Below, piece by piece: positions 1-8,020 of a stretch of 64,000 nt of DNA; the first letter of the stretch is position 1; each line of letters opens with the position of its first letter. The position numbers and the translations under genes are program-made. Under the pieces are notes generated by a model, which saw nothing but the letters and a program-made list of their open reading frames with translations, made no database searches and had not been told where the DNA came from. Source of the DNA: an uncultured bacterium (GTDB taxonomy: Bacteria > Cyanobacteriota > Vampirovibrionia > Gastranaerophilales > Gastranaerophilaceae); contig CABRZP010000004.1 of the NCBI GenBank assembly GCA_902475545.1, positions 1 through 64,000 of the forward strand, in the 5' to 3' direction.

Positions 1-245
1 TCGCTCGTTCAGAATGGGCTAAAGAAGGAAGAATTCCTCTTCAAACTCTTAGAGCTGACGTAGATTACGGTTTCACTGAAGCAGATACTATAATGGGTAA
101 AATTGGTGTTAAAGTTTGGGTTTTCAAAGGTAACTTAATGCCTGGTGAAAAAGCAGACCAAAACATTAAAGCTAAAAGCGGTAAAGAAGGTTCTGACAAA
201 GGCGCAAGACGTCCAAAACGCAGAGCTGTTGAAACTGCTGAATAA
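1..245 (+). CDS. rpsC: 30S ribosomal protein S3, C-terminal part
   Basis: Only the last 81 codons are in the window, read in frame 3 from the left edge to TAA at 243-245. The visible peptide includes [13 protein letters not shown] and GVKVWVFKG, the conserved C-terminal half of uS3, followed by a Lys/Arg-rich tail. S3 lines the mRNA entry channel of the 30S subunit. It is followed 49 bases later by rplP with a clear AGGAG site, which is the usual S10 operon order. Confidence 0.95.
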   Translation, partial: ARSEWAKEGRIPLQTLRADVDYGFTEADTIMGKIGVKVWVFKGNLMPGEKADQNIKAKSGKEGSDKGARRPKRRAVETAE

Positions 246-294
246 CATATACAACTAGAAGAAAATAAAAGTAAAAATAACAGGAGCAAATAAA

Positions 295-717
295 ATGTTA
301 CAGCCTAAAAAAACTAAATACCGCAAAATGATGAAGGGCAACATGAAAGGTCATGAAACCAGAGGAACAAAATTAGAATTTGGCGGATATGCACTTCAAG
401 CCCAAGAACCCGGCTGGATTACCAGCAGACAAATCGAGGCTGCACGTCGTGCAATGACTCGTGAAATCAAACGTGGCGGTAACGTTTGGATTAAAATATT
501 CCCAGATAAACCAATTACTGCAAAACCTGCTGAAACTCGTATGGGTTCAGGTAAAGGTAACGTAGAATACTGGGTAGCAGTTGTTAAACCAAACAGATTG
601 TTATTCGAACTTGACTATTTCGATAGAAATACAGCAGTGCACGCTCTTGAATTAGCTGCACAAAAACTTCCTATCAAAGTTAAGATTGTAGAACAACCAA
701 GAGAACAAGCAAAATAA
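295..717 (+). CDS. rplP: 50S ribosomal protein L16
   Basis: The 140 residues match the usual uL16 length. Recognisable segments are [11 protein letters not shown] at the N-terminus, the basic loop [20 protein letters not shown] and the [15 protein letters not shown] block. L16 binds 23S rRNA near the A-site tRNA and helps assemble the peptidyl transferase centre. An AGGAG site lies about 9 bases before the ATG. The 71-base spacer to rpmC carries a small GGGG/CCCC hairpin near 734-744. Confidence 0.97.
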   Translation: MLQPKKTKYRKMMKGNMKGHETRGTKLEFGGYALQAQEPGWITSRQIEAARRAMTREIKRGGNVWIKIFPDKPITAKPAETRMGSGKGNVEYWVAVVKPNRLLFELDYFDRNTAVHALELAAQKLPIKVKIVEQPREQAK

Positions 718-788
718 GTTTCTTCCTTAACGAGGGGTAACCCCCAAGGTCGGTATAAGGTAAGGACAAAAGATAAAGGAAAATAAAA

Positions 789-986
789 ATGAAATTAAGT
801 GAAATGCGTGAAAAAACAGTAGATGAGTTACAAAATGCTATTGTTGATTGGAAGAAACAATTATTGGAAGCAAGATTGCAACTTTCAACTCACAAATTAG
901 AAAATACAGCAAGTATTTCTAAAACAAAAAAACTTATCGCTCAAGCAAAAACAGTTATAACAGAAAAAGAGGTACAAAATGCCTAA
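789..986 (+). CDS. rpmC: 50S ribosomal protein L29
   Basis: This is a 65-residue, two-helix uL29: MKLSEMREKTVDEL at the N-terminus and the typical KKQLLEARLQLSTHKLENT helix. L29 sits at the polypeptide exit tunnel next to L23. Its last codons overlap the start of rpsQ by 8 bases (ATGCCTAA serves both frames), so the two are probably translationally coupled. Confidence 0.95.
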   Translation: MKLSEMREKTVDELQNAIVDWKKQLLEARLQLSTHKLENTASISKTKKLIAQAKTVITEKEVQNA

Positions 987-1224
987 AAAAGAAAAACAAG
1001 GAATGGTAGTTAGTAACAAAATGGACAAAACAGTTGTTGTAAAAGTTGCTGATTATGAACCACATCCAAGATACAAAAAAATTATTGAATCTAATAAACA
1101 CTACAAAGCACATGACGCTGAAAATGTTTGTAACGAAGGTGATATCGTAAGAATTATAGAATCTAAACCGGTATCTAAAGACAAACGTTGGACAGTAGCT
1201 GAAGTAGTAGAAAAAGCAAGATAA
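979..1224 (+). CDS. rpsQ: 30S ribosomal protein S17
   Basis: The 81-residue uS17 has the diagnostic GMVVSNKMDKTVVVKV strand pair and HPRYKKII segment of the OB fold that binds 16S rRNA early in assembly. The start overlaps the end of rpmC, and the GAGG in the rpmC coding sequence just upstream acts as its ribosome binding site. A 115-base spacer separates it from rplN, long for this operon. Confidence 0.96.
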   Translation: MPKKEKQGMVVSNKMDKTVVVKVADYEPHPRYKKIIESNKHYKAHDAENVCNEGDIVRIIESKPVSKDKRWTVAEVVEKAR

Positions 1225-1339
1225 TTATTTTATGATTGTCTTATCCTGAATTTTTTCGGGAACTATGAAAAGAAAATGCAACATTACCACAGAGTAATGA
1301 GAGGCAAAAGTAGTAGATTAATACTAAAAGGAAAGAAAA

Positions 1340-1708
1340 ATGATACAACAAGAAACAAGACTAGAAGTAGCAGATAACACAGGTGCAAAACAATTGTTAT
1401 GTATTCGTGTTATGGGAAGCTCAAATAAAAAATTTGCAGCAGTAGGCGATGAAATCGTTGCTTCTGTAAAAGATGCGACTCCTAATATGGCTGTGAAAAA
1501 GGGTGAAGTTGTTCGTGCAGTTGTAGTAAGAACTAAAGCAGATATCAAACGTAATGACGGTTCTGTTATTAGATTTGATGAAAATGCTGCAGTTATTATT
1601 AACAAAGACGGCAACCCTAGAGGAACTCGTGTTTTCGGACCTGTAGCTCGTGAATTAAGAGATAAAGGTTATATGAAAATAGTTTCTCTTGCACCAGAAG
1701 TTATCTAA
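1340..1708 (+). CDS. rplN: 50S ribosomal protein L14
   Basis: The 122 residues are exactly the family length. Signature segments are [25 protein letters not shown] and [20 protein letters not shown]. uL14 lies at the subunit interface and contacts 16S rRNA through bridge B8. The start is supported by AAAGGAAAG just upstream. Confidence 0.97.
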   Translation: MIQQETRLEVADNTGAKQLLCIRVMGSSNKKFAAVGDEIVASVKDATPNMAVKKGEVVRAVVVRTKADIKRNDGSVIRFDENAAVIINKDGNPRGTRVFGPVARELRDKGYMKIVSLAPEVI

Positions 1709-1728
1709 TATACACAAACCATGTAATA

Positions 1729-1749
1729 GACTCTATAATGTTTAGAGTC
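1729..1749 (+). promoter_or_regulatory. intercistronic hairpin between rplN and rplX
   Basis: GACTCTA at 1729-1735 pairs with TAGAGTC at 1743-1749 around a 7-base loop. There is no T-run, so it is not an intrinsic terminator. It may affect mRNA stability or processing. Only the pairing is observed. Confidence 0.4.
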
Positions 1750-1778
1750 AGTCCATGTAAGGAAACCAGGAGAAAAAA

Positions 1779-2117
1779 ATGACAAACAAAGATAAAAAAA
1801 GCTTACATGTAAAAACAAGCGACAGAGTCGTTGTTATTGCAGGTAAAGACAAAGGAAAAATCGGTAACATTAAAAAAGTTGACACTGAAAAAGGCAAAGT
1901 AATTGTTGAAGGTGCTAACATGGTTACTAAGGCTCAAAAGCCTCAACCTGCTGCCGGAATCCAAGGCGGACTTATCAAACTTGAAGCTCCAATTGAATCT
2001 TCAAATGTTATGGTTGTATGTCCAGCTTGCGAAAAAGCAACAAGAGTAGCTATGAAAGTTATCGATGGTAAAAAAGTTCGCGTTTGTAAAAAATGCGGTG
2101 AACAACTAGATGCTTAA
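1779..2117 (+). CDS. rplX: 50S ribosomal protein L24
   Basis: The 112-residue uL24 contains the KOW motif (VVVIAGKDKGKIGNIKKVD). It also has the C-terminal zinc-type pairs CPAC and CKKCG found in many bacterial L24 proteins. L24 is an early assembly initiator that binds the 5' end of 23S rRNA. CCAGGAG precedes the ATG. Confidence 0.96.
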   Translation: MTNKDKKSLHVKTSDRVVVIAGKDKGKIGNIKKVDTEKGKVIVEGANMVTKAQKPQPAAGIQGGLIKLEAPIESSNVMVVCPACEKATRVAMKVIDGKKVRVCKKCGEQLDA

Positions 2118-2164
2118 TGTGTAATTTATTACGACATTAATACCAATAGTAAAGGAAAAGAAAA

Positions 2165-2719
2165 ATGACAGTAACAAAAAATTTAAAAGCAAAATATGTT
2201 GAAGATGTAGTTCCTGCTATGAAGGAAAAATTCGGATACAAAAATGATCACCAAGTTCCAAAACTTGTTAAAATTGTTTTGAACATGGGTGTTGGTGAGG
2301 CTTCTCACAACTCTAAAATTGCTGAAGCAATTGAAGCTCAATTAACAAAAATTGCCGGTCAAAAAGCAGTTGTTACAAAAGCTAAAAAATCAATCGCTTC
2401 ATATAAATTAAGAGAAGGTATGCCGGTTGGAGCAATGGCAACATTGCGTGGCGAAAGAATGTATGATTTCTTACAAAAACTAATTTGCGTAGTATTACCA
2501 AGAATTCGTGACTTCCGTGGTATCAGTGCAAAAAGTTTTGATGGTCGTGGAAACTATACAATGGGCTTGAAAGAACAAGCTTTATTCCCTGAAATCACTT
2601 ATGAAGAAGTAGATTTAGTTAAGGGTATGAATGTTTCAGTTATCACAACTGCTGAAACAGATGAAGAGGCAAGAGAATTGTTAAGACTTCTCGGAATGCC
2701 ATTCAAAGGGCTGAAGTAA
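2165..2719 (+). CDS. rplE: 50S ribosomal protein L5
   Basis: The 184 residues fit uL5. Family segments include [30 protein letters not shown] and [16 protein letters not shown]5 binds 5S rRNA and contacts P-site tRNA. AAAGGAAAAG lies just before the start. Downstream, the spacer to rpsN holds a palindromic repeat. Confidence 0.97.
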   Translation: MTVTKNLKAKYVEDVVPAMKEKFGYKNDHQVPKLVKIVLNMGVGEASHNSKIAEAIEAQLTKIAGQKAVVTKAKKSIASYKLREGMPVGAMATLRGERMYDFLQKLICVVLPRIRDFRGISAKSFDGRGNYTMGLKEQALFPEITYEEVDLVKGMNVSVITTAETDEEARELLRLLGMPFKGLK

Positions 2720-2728
2720 TTCAGCTAA

Positions 2729-2781
2729 TCCGAACTTGTTTCGGAATCAATATCAGTAGGATGCTGAAACAAGTTCAGCAT
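2729..2781 (+). repeat. double palindrome between rplE and rpsN
   Basis: Two hairpins stand side by side: TCCGAA/TTCGGA (2729-2745) and ATGCTGAA/TTCAGCAT (2761-2781). Their cores, GAACTTGTTTC and GAAACAAGTTC, are inverted copies of each other, so the whole block can also fold as one long hairpin. The ATGCTGAA...TTCAGCATGAC form resembles dispersed intergenic palindromes seen in many bacterial genomes. Whether it is repeated elsewhere in this genome cannot be seen here. Confidence 0.6.
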
Positions 2782-2817
2782 GACAAGTTAAAGTAAAGTA
2801 CAAGATAGGAGAAATTC

Positions 2818-3024
2818 ATGGCTAAGAAAGCGATGATTAACAAAGAACTTAAACGCGAAAAACTTGCTGCTGCAGGAAAATACCCAACAGTAAGACTTCA
2901 CAACAGATGTTCAATCTGTGGAAGACCACACGGATTTCATAGAGATTTCGGTTTGTGCAGAATTTGTTTAAGAAAAATGGCTCACCAAGGTTTATTACCT
3001 GGTGTAACAAAAGCAAGCTGGTAG
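2818..3024 (+). CDS. rpsN: 30S ribosomal protein S14, zinc-binding type
   Basis: The 68-residue uS14 is of the short, zinc-ribbon (type Z) class. It has a CSIC pair and a CRIC pair spaced by 12 residues around [12 protein letters not shown], and the usual tail LPGVTKASW. It binds 16S rRNA in the 30S head. It is slightly longer than the common 61-residue form because of an N-terminal extension. A GGAG site is 8 bases before the ATG. A terminator follows, so this gene closes the first block of the cluster. Confidence 0.95.
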   Translation: MAKKAMINKELKREKLAAAGKYPTVRLHNRCSICGRPHGFHRDFGLCRICLRKMAHQGLLPGVTKASW

Positions 3025-3052
3025 TTTGTTTGCCAAATTTGTTAATAGAATT

Positions 3053-3085
3053 AAAAGAGCGGTTTTATAACCGCTCTTTTTAAAA
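3053..3085 (+). terminator. intrinsic terminator after rpsN
   Basis: AAAAGAGCGGTT (3053-3064) pairs perfectly with AACCGCTCTTTT (3069-3080) around TTAT and ends in a T-run. It lies in the middle of what is normally one continuous ribosomal protein operon. Confidence 0.85.
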
Positions 3086-3177
3086 TTAAATACAAATTTT
3101 AACTAAAGTTTATATCTTAGCAATATTTTTTATTTTGTTGTTTTATATATTTAAGGTACAAATTTAGGAGGTAATTT

Positions 3178-4224
3178 ATGACTACAATTAATAATGTTTC
3201 AATGTCTTCGGCATCTGTGCAGCAGGCTCAAAATGCTAAAAAAGTTGAAGAAGTACAAACTGAAAAAAAAGGATTGAGTACTCCGACAAAGATTCTTCTT
3301 GGAACTTCAGCATTGGCAACCGCTGCTATTGGTGGAATTTTGTACCATAATAGTGCAAAATTATCTAAAGAAATTAGTAAGATAAAAGATTCCTTGATAC
3401 ATCAGATTAATTTTCAAAAAAATGATAAAGATTTTTGCAATATTTTTAATCCTGATTTGCTGCAAGGACATATTGATGAAGCTGCTAAATTAAGTAAAAA
3501 AGAACAATTGGCCAAATTAAAAGAAATCTCCGGTTGTTTAGGTTCAGATAGAGGTTTAAGTTCTGGGCTTAAATCTTCAGTTCCGGAGTTTAGATTAGAT
3601 ACTGCTAAATTACCTAAAGATGTTCAAGATGCTATAGCTTCAAAGGATCAATTAAAAGCTACCAAGGCATATTGTGATTATTGTGATACTTTATTTTATC
3701 CATCCAGTACGGCTGGTGCAAATATAGTTGAATCTGTTGAGAAAGTTTTTGGCAAAGGTAAAAATATCAAACCTCATACTTATGATATTTCAAAAGAGGC
3801 AGATAGGATTGCGACGGCTCAGTATGGTGCCAGCGGCTATCATGATATAACTGTTTTGTCGGATAATCGAATAGCTTCCCAATTAAATCATAAAAATATG
3901 GTTTCTTTATATTCAAGCTCACCAACTTTATCAAAAACAGAAAATGCAATTATTTCGTCAGGTATAGTTGACGGTAAACCTGTTGTTACTATAACATATA
4001 GGGCAGGAAATAGGGGTGATGCGGTAAATGCAATAAGATTAATGTCTCCAAATTCACAATTGACTCCTGCTCAGAAGGATTTATTAAAATTAAAAGATAG
4101 TGCCGCATCGTTGGATATTTCTGACTTGAGCTTGACAACATTACCTAAAGATAGTTCTTATTCACAAACTAATTTTGATGCAATATTGTCAGCTATTCAA
4201 ACATTGGCATCTCAAGTAAAATAA
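3178..4224 (+). CDS. unrecognised membrane-anchored protein inserted in the ribosomal cluster
   Basis: I do not recognise this 348-residue protein. A polar N-terminus (1-32, rich in Ser, Gln and Lys) is followed by one hydrophobic segment at about 38-56 (KILLGTSALATAAIGGILY). A mostly hydrophilic 290-residue remainder follows, with no motif I can name. It starts behind a strong AGGAGG. It is bounded by intrinsic terminators on both sides (after rpsN and after itself), so it behaves as its own transcription unit between rpsN and rpsH. Base composition matches its neighbours. A surface or envelope protein is plausible but unproven. Confidence 0.8.
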   Translation: MTTINNVSMSSASVQQAQNAKKVEEVQTEKKGLSTPTKILLGTSALATAAIGGILYHNSAKLSKEISKIKDSLIHQINFQKNDKDFCNIFNPDLLQGHIDEAAKLSKKEQLAKLKEISGCLGSDRGLSSGLKSSVPEFRLDTAKLPKDVQDAIASKDQLKATKAYCDYCDTLFYPSSTAGANIVESVEKVFGKGKNIKPHTYDISKEADRIATAQYGASGYHDITVLSDNRIASQLNHKNMVSLYSSSPTLSKTENAIISSGIVDGKPVVTITYRAGNRGDAVNAIRLMSPNSQLTPAQKDLLKLKDSAASLDISDLSLTTLPKDSSYSQTNFDAILSAIQTLASQVK

Positions 4225-4243
4225 TTTTAGATTCATGTTAAAG

Positions 4244-4283
4244 AAGTGCAGGTTGAGCAAAATTTCAACCTGTACTTTTTAGT
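4244..4283 (+). terminator. intrinsic terminator after the inserted membrane-protein gene
   Basis: AAGTGCAGGTTGA (4244-4256) pairs with TCAACCTGTACTT (4265-4277), with one G-T pair, and a T-rich tail follows. Confidence 0.75.
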
Positions 4284-4364
4284 TTTTTATTAGCAATATT
4301 GATCTTGTATTTATTGCGAATTTGGTTTATGTACAAATTTCGTAACATGAGTATTTGTATGGTA

Positions 4365-4395
4365 TTGTCAAAACTTTTGTTTGTAATATTATAAT
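4365..4395 (+). promoter_or_regulatory. candidate promoter for the rpsH-rplR segment
   Basis: TTGTCA (4365-4370) and TATAAT (4390-4395) are separated by 19 bases, longer than ideal. It follows the terminator at 4244-4283 and precedes a ~115-base leader to rpsH. A new promoter is needed here if both upstream terminators work. Confidence 0.45.
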
Positions 4396-4516
4396 TATAT
4401 ACAGTTCCGAACTGCTGAAAGAAGCTCACTCGTTGAGCAAAATTAATTCAGTAAGCGGTGTAATAGTTAATAAGGATACTGCCTGTAACTGTGTAGGTAA
4501 GTCCGGAGGAATTAAA

Positions 4517-4915
4517 ATGTCAATGACAGATCCTATAGCAGATATGCTAACAAGAATTAGAAATGCAGGTATGGTAGCTCATGAAACAGTTGATGTGCCA
4601 GCTTCAAAATTAAAAGTTCAATTAGCTAAACTTTTAAAAGAAGAAGGTTTTATCTCTGATTATGAAGTTAAAGAAGAAGGTAAATTCAAAGTTCTTACTA
4701 TCACTTTGAAATATGATGCTAACCGTAAATCTGTAATTACAAAATTAGTAAGAGTTTCAAAACCAGGTTTAAGAAGCTACTCTAAATCTAAAAACTTACA
4801 AAAAGTTTTAGGTGGTTTAGGTGTTGCAGTTGTTTCAACTTCTAAAGGTTTATTAACTGATAGAAAAGCAAGAAAAGAAAATGTTGGTGGCGAAGTTCTT
4901 TGCTACATTTACTAA
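4517..4915 (+). CDS. rpsH: 30S ribosomal protein S8
   Basis: The frame is open upstream to 4355, but the ATG at 4517 is preceded by GGAGGA at 4505-4510 and gives 132 residues, the usual uS8 length, starting [17 protein letters not shown]. The C-terminus GGEVLCYIY is typical. S8 is a primary 16S rRNA binder and in other bacteria represses its own operon. The stop is followed at once by an odd GC-rich spacer. Confidence 0.97.
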   Translation: MSMTDPIADMLTRIRNAGMVAHETVDVPASKLKVQLAKLLKEEGFISDYEVKEEGKFKVLTITLKYDANRKSVITKLVRVSKPGLRSYSKSKNLQKVLGGLGVAVVSTSKGLLTDRKARKENVGGEVLCYIY

Positions 4916-5104
4916 TGCGAAGCCGGTGTGACGAGCCGGAATCGGTTCGCGGTTAGCGAAACGAGCAGGGCTCAAACACAATATGTCCGCCGTTGCGAAT
5001 GAAGTAATAACGGAATGAGCGTACAAATCTTGATTTGTCAGGCGGGAAATGCGAAGCCGGTGCGAAAGACGGTAAAAATTTCAAACATAATTGGTAGAAA
5101 AGTT
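4914..5104 (+). repeat. GC-rich structured spacer with an internal direct repeat
   Basis: The spacer between rpsH and rplF is clearly richer in G and C than the surrounding genes. AATGCGAAGCCGGTG occurs twice (4914-4928 and 5048-5062). Between the copies are CCGTT/AACGG and ACAAAT/ATTTGT inverted repeats and recurring CGA(A)ACGAG-like words. No open frame of note is present. It could be a mobile palindromic element or a structured RNA. Confidence 0.5.
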
Positions 5105-5141
5105 TGAGAATAAGTAGATATACCACAAGGAGAAATTAAAA

Positions 5142-5681
5142 ATGTCAAGAATTGGTAAAAAACCTATTGAAATTCCTCAAGGTGTTGAGGTAAAAATAGA
5201 AGGACAATTGGTTACAGCTAAAGGACCTATGGGTACTGAATCTGTTAACGTTCGTCCAGAAATTGCAGTTAAAATTGAAGATAACCATGTTGTTTTATCA
5301 AAAGTTGGTACTTCAAGAGAAACTGATGCATTATACGGTTTGTCAAGAACATTAGTTGCTAATGCTGTAACTGGTGTTAAAGACGGATTCGTTAAAAAAT
5401 TAGAAATCAACGGTGTTGGTTACAGAGCACAAATGCAAGGTAATACTTTGAATATGGCTTTGGGTTACTCTCACCCTGTAGATATCGTTCCTCCTGAAGG
5501 AATTACAATTACTGTTGAAGCTAATACAAAAATCACTGTTAAAGGTTCTAATAAGCAAACCGTTGGTGATGTTGCCGCTTTAATCAGATCAAAACGTCCA
5601 CCTGAAGTTTACAAAGGAAAAGGTGTTAAATATGAAGGTGAATACATCAGACGTAAAGCTGGTAAAGCTGGTAAAAAATAA
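5142..5681 (+). CDS. rplF: 50S ribosomal protein L6
   Basis: The 179-residue uL6 starts MSRIGKKPIEIPQGV and carries the GVGYRAQ and C-terminal RSKRPPEVYKGKGVKYEGE segments. It binds 23S rRNA helix 97 near the factor-binding site. CAAGGAG precedes the start. The stop TAA shares its last A with the ATG of the next gene. Confidence 0.97.
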   Translation: MSRIGKKPIEIPQGVEVKIEGQLVTAKGPMGTESVNVRPEIAVKIEDNHVVLSKVGTSRETDALYGLSRTLVANAVTGVKDGFVKKLEINGVGYRAQMQGNTLNMALGYSHPVDIVPPEGITITVEANTKITVKGSNKQTVGDVAALIRSKRPPEVYKGKGVKYEGEYIRRKAGKAGKK

Positions 5682-5962
5682 TGCTAAGTAATATTGCGTT
5701 CGGAGGAATTTATGCAATAAACTTTCCTGAGAGTTATGGCAAGGAAAGAGTTAAGGCAGAAAATCGAAAATTAAATGCTTTTATTAAGGCAAATAATTTA
5801 GAACGAGTAGTAAAAGCTAAAATTGAGCCGGGTCATGATTTTGTTATTGGTATAAATACAAATGTTGAAAATCCTCAATTGCATTATATGCTTTTCAACT
5901 TGATAAGTCCGAAGATTGCAAAGGATTACGTAAGTAAAACTCAAATAAATTTATATGTATAG
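5681..5962 (+). CDS. unrecognised 93-residue protein between rplF and rplR
   Basis: The start overlaps the rplF stop (TAATG), so translation is probably coupled. The protein begins MLSNIAFGGIYAINFP, then an acidic/basic middle and a hydrophobic end. I know no family for it. FGGIY near the N-terminus resembles the short tags seen in other lineage-specific proteins of this window. A co-transcribed accessory gene in the ribosomal cluster is unusual. The strict overlap and normal composition argue for a real gene rather than a chance frame. Confidence 0.7.
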   Translation: MLSNIAFGGIYAINFPESYGKERVKAENRKLNAFIKANNLERVVKAKIEPGHDFVIGINTNVENPQLHYMLFNLISPKIAKDYVSKTQINLYV

Positions 5963-6024
5963 CCCGCATGAACCCTCAGGGTGGTTTCTTGAGAAGGTTT
6001 GGGTGAAATGAAAGGAAAAGAAAA

Positions 6025-6393
6025 ATGATTAAACAACAAACTAGAAAACCAATCGTTCAAAAAAGACATAGATCAATCAGAGTTAAAATTTCAGGTACTG
6101 CAGAATTCCCAAGATTAGCAGTATACAGAAGTACAAAACATATTTATGCTCAATTGATTGATGACGTAAATCATGTAACATTAGCTGCAGCATCATCAAA
6201 TGATAAAGAGTTAAAAGAAAAATTAGCTCACGGTGGTAACATTGAAGCTGCTAAAGTTGTTGGTGAAGCTATTGCTCAAAAAGCTAAAAAAGCTGGTGTT
6301 GAATGTGTTGTATTTGACCGTGGCGGATTCTTATATCACGGAAGAATTGCAGCATTAGCTGATGCAGCTAGAGAAGCTGGCTTGATGTTCTAA
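6025..6393 (+). CDS. rplR: 50S ribosomal protein L18
   Basis: The 122-residue uL18 has [17 protein letters not shown] and the C-terminal [24 protein letters not shown] signature (quoted in parts). L18 binds 5S rRNA with L5. The start follows GAAAGGAAAAG. Normally rpsE, rpmD, rplO and secY follow; here the cluster ends with a long hairpin and a convergent trmFO. Confidence 0.97.
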   Translation: MIKQQTRKPIVQKRHRSIRVKISGTAEFPRLAVYRSTKHIYAQLIDDVNHVTLAAASSNDKELKEKLAHGGNIEAAKVVGEAIAQKAKKAGVECVVFDRGGFLYHGRIAALADAAREAGLMF

Positions 6394-6460
6394 TTTTGAA
6401 CTAAAGGTTATAAATATAAAGGCGGCGGGATTTTATATTTATAACCTTTAGTTCAAAATT
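6392..6460. terminator. 29-bp-stem bidirectional terminator between rplR and trmFO
   Basis: Positions 6392-6420 and 6432-6460 are perfect inverted copies (29 bp), with a loop containing GGCGGCGGGA. The arms start AATTTTGAACTAAAGG and include the stop codons of both convergent genes. A- and T-rich arm ends give a T-run in either direction. The stem is much longer than a usual intrinsic terminator. Confidence 0.8.
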
Positions 6461-7775
6461 AAATTATAAAATTATTCAAATAATTTTTTAAAGACTCGAT
6501 GGCACGGTTTGACATAAGCTCGCCTTTAAGTTTCTTATTTTTGCGTTCTTTTTTCGGTAATTCGACAGGCGGAACAATGCCCCAGTTGGAATTGATTGGC
6601 TGAAAGTTGTCGTGCTCAGGGTTTGTAATATAGTGTGTTAAAGCTCCGAGCATTGTATCAAGAGGTAAATCAAGTAAAGGTTGATTTGAAAGAAGTTTAG
6701 CCATATTTATGCCTGCTAAAAGTCCTGATGCAATAGATTCTGTGTAACCTTCAGTACCTGTTATTTGTCCGGCAAAGAAGAGGTCTTTTCTTTCTTTTGT
6801 TTGAAGTGTCGGTTTTAACAGTGTTGGAGAATTTATGAATGTGTTTCTGTGCATTACTCCATAACGAACAATGTTAACATTTTCAAGTCCGGGTATGCTT
6901 TGAAGTAATTCTTTTTGGCTTCCCCATTTAAGATTTGTTTGAAAACCTACGAGATTAAACAAAGTTTTTGCAGAGTTGTCTTGTCTTAATTGAACAACTG
7001 CATAATTCTTTTCGCCTGTTCGTTTGTCAATAAGTCCGATTGGTTTCATTGGTCCAAAACGAAGAGTATCAACCCCTCGAGATGCTAAAACTTCTATCGG
7101 AAGACAACTTTCAAAGAATTTTGCACCTTTTTCAAAATCATGTTGTTCAATACGAGGAGCATTAATCAAAATATTATAAAATTTTTCATATTGTTCTTTG
7201 TTCATCGGGCAGTTAATATAAGATGCTTCACCTTTGTCATAACGACTTGCCCAGAATGCAATGTCAAAATTTATGCTGTCAATTTCGACAATTGGAGCAA
7301 TTGCATCAAAGAAGTGTAAATATTCACTTTTTGTAAATTTTTTAATTGCATCAGTGAAAGTTGAACTTGTTAAAGGTCCTGATGCAATAATTGTTGGAGT
7401 GTTAGGAATTTCTGTAACTTCTTCTCTTATTAAAGTAATGTTTTCATTTTGTTCAATTTTTTCGGTTACTGTTTGGGAGAATAAATGTCTGTCTATAGCA
7501 AGAGCGTTTCCTGCGGGAACTGAGCATGCTTTAGCTATTTCAATAAGTTCTCCGCCTAAAATTTCCATTTCATGCTTTAATAAGCCGCTTCCGTTTGTAA
7601 TATCATAAGAACCAAGACTGTTAGAACAAACAAATTCTGCACAATCTTGTGTTGTATGAGCACCTGTTTTTACATTCGGTCGCATCTCATACAGGTTAAC
7701 TTTAAAACCTCGTTTTGCCAATTGCAGTGCGGCTTCTGAGCCTGCCAAACCTGCACCTATTATATTAACTTCCAT
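6459..7775 (-). CDS. trmFO: tRNA m5U54 methyltransferase TrmFO (folate/FAD dependent)
   Basis: The 438 residues match the family. The N-terminal FAD fold is MEVNIIGAGLAGSEAALQLA, followed by EMRP, CSNSLGS and MHRNTFINSP, all typical of TrmFO. The enzyme methylates U54 in the T-loop of tRNA using methylenetetrahydrofolate and FAD. It converges on rplR and shares the long terminator. Its promoter lies so close to the ATG that the transcript should have almost no leader; only a weak AGGA lies 2 bases before the ATG. Confidence 0.95.
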   Translation of the reverse strand: MEVNIIGAGLAGSEAALQLAKRGFKVNLYEMRPNVKTGAHTTQDCAEFVCSNSLGSYDITNGSGLLKHEMEILGGELIEIAKACSVPAGNALAIDRHLFSQTVTEKIEQNENITLIREEVTEIPNTPTIIASGPLTSSTFTDAIKKFTKSEYLHFFDAIAPIVEIDSINFDIAFWASRYDKGEASYINCPMNKEQYEKFYNILINAPRIEQHDFEKGAKFFESCLPIEVLASRGVDTLRFGPMKPIGLIDKRTGEKNYAVVQLRQDNSAKTLFNLVGFQTNLKWGSQKELLQSIPGLENVNIVRYGVMHRNTFINSPTLLKPTLQTKERKDLFFAGQITGTEGYTESIASGLLAGINMAKLLSNQPLLDLPLDTMLGALTHYITNPEHDNFQPINSNWGIVPPVELPKKERKNKKLKGELMSNRAIESLKNYLNNFII

Positions 7776-7781
7776 TCCTGT

Positions 7782-7810
7782 AGTGTAACCAAGATATGCT
7801 TTCCTGTCAA
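7782..7810 (-). promoter_or_regulatory. sigma70-type promoter of trmFO
   Basis: On the minus strand, TTGACA (plus coordinates 7805-7810) and TACACT (7782-7787) are exactly 17 bases apart. The predicted transcription start falls at about 7775, on the trmFO start codon. Confidence 0.7.
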
Positions 7811-7861
7811 ACCACTAATGTAAACTAATGTTACAGAACTGTTATAATTGTAGTAAAAAGC

Positions 7862-7890
7862 TTGAAATTTTTTCTCGGATTAAGTATAAT
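7862..7890 (+). promoter_or_regulatory. sigma70-type promoter for the 695-aa protein
   Basis: TTGAAA (7862-7867) and TATAAT (7885-7890) are separated by 17 bases. The leader to the ATG at 8021 would be about 120 bases. Confidence 0.7.
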
Positions 7891-8020
7891 AAATACACTT
7901 GTTCAAATAGAAATTACATATTATGTAAATCTTTTGAAACATTGCCCGAAAAAATAGCAATTTAAAGCTAATTGTTGTTTTTTTAAACTGTGTAGAAGAT
8001 TTGGAAAATTAGTAGGGACT

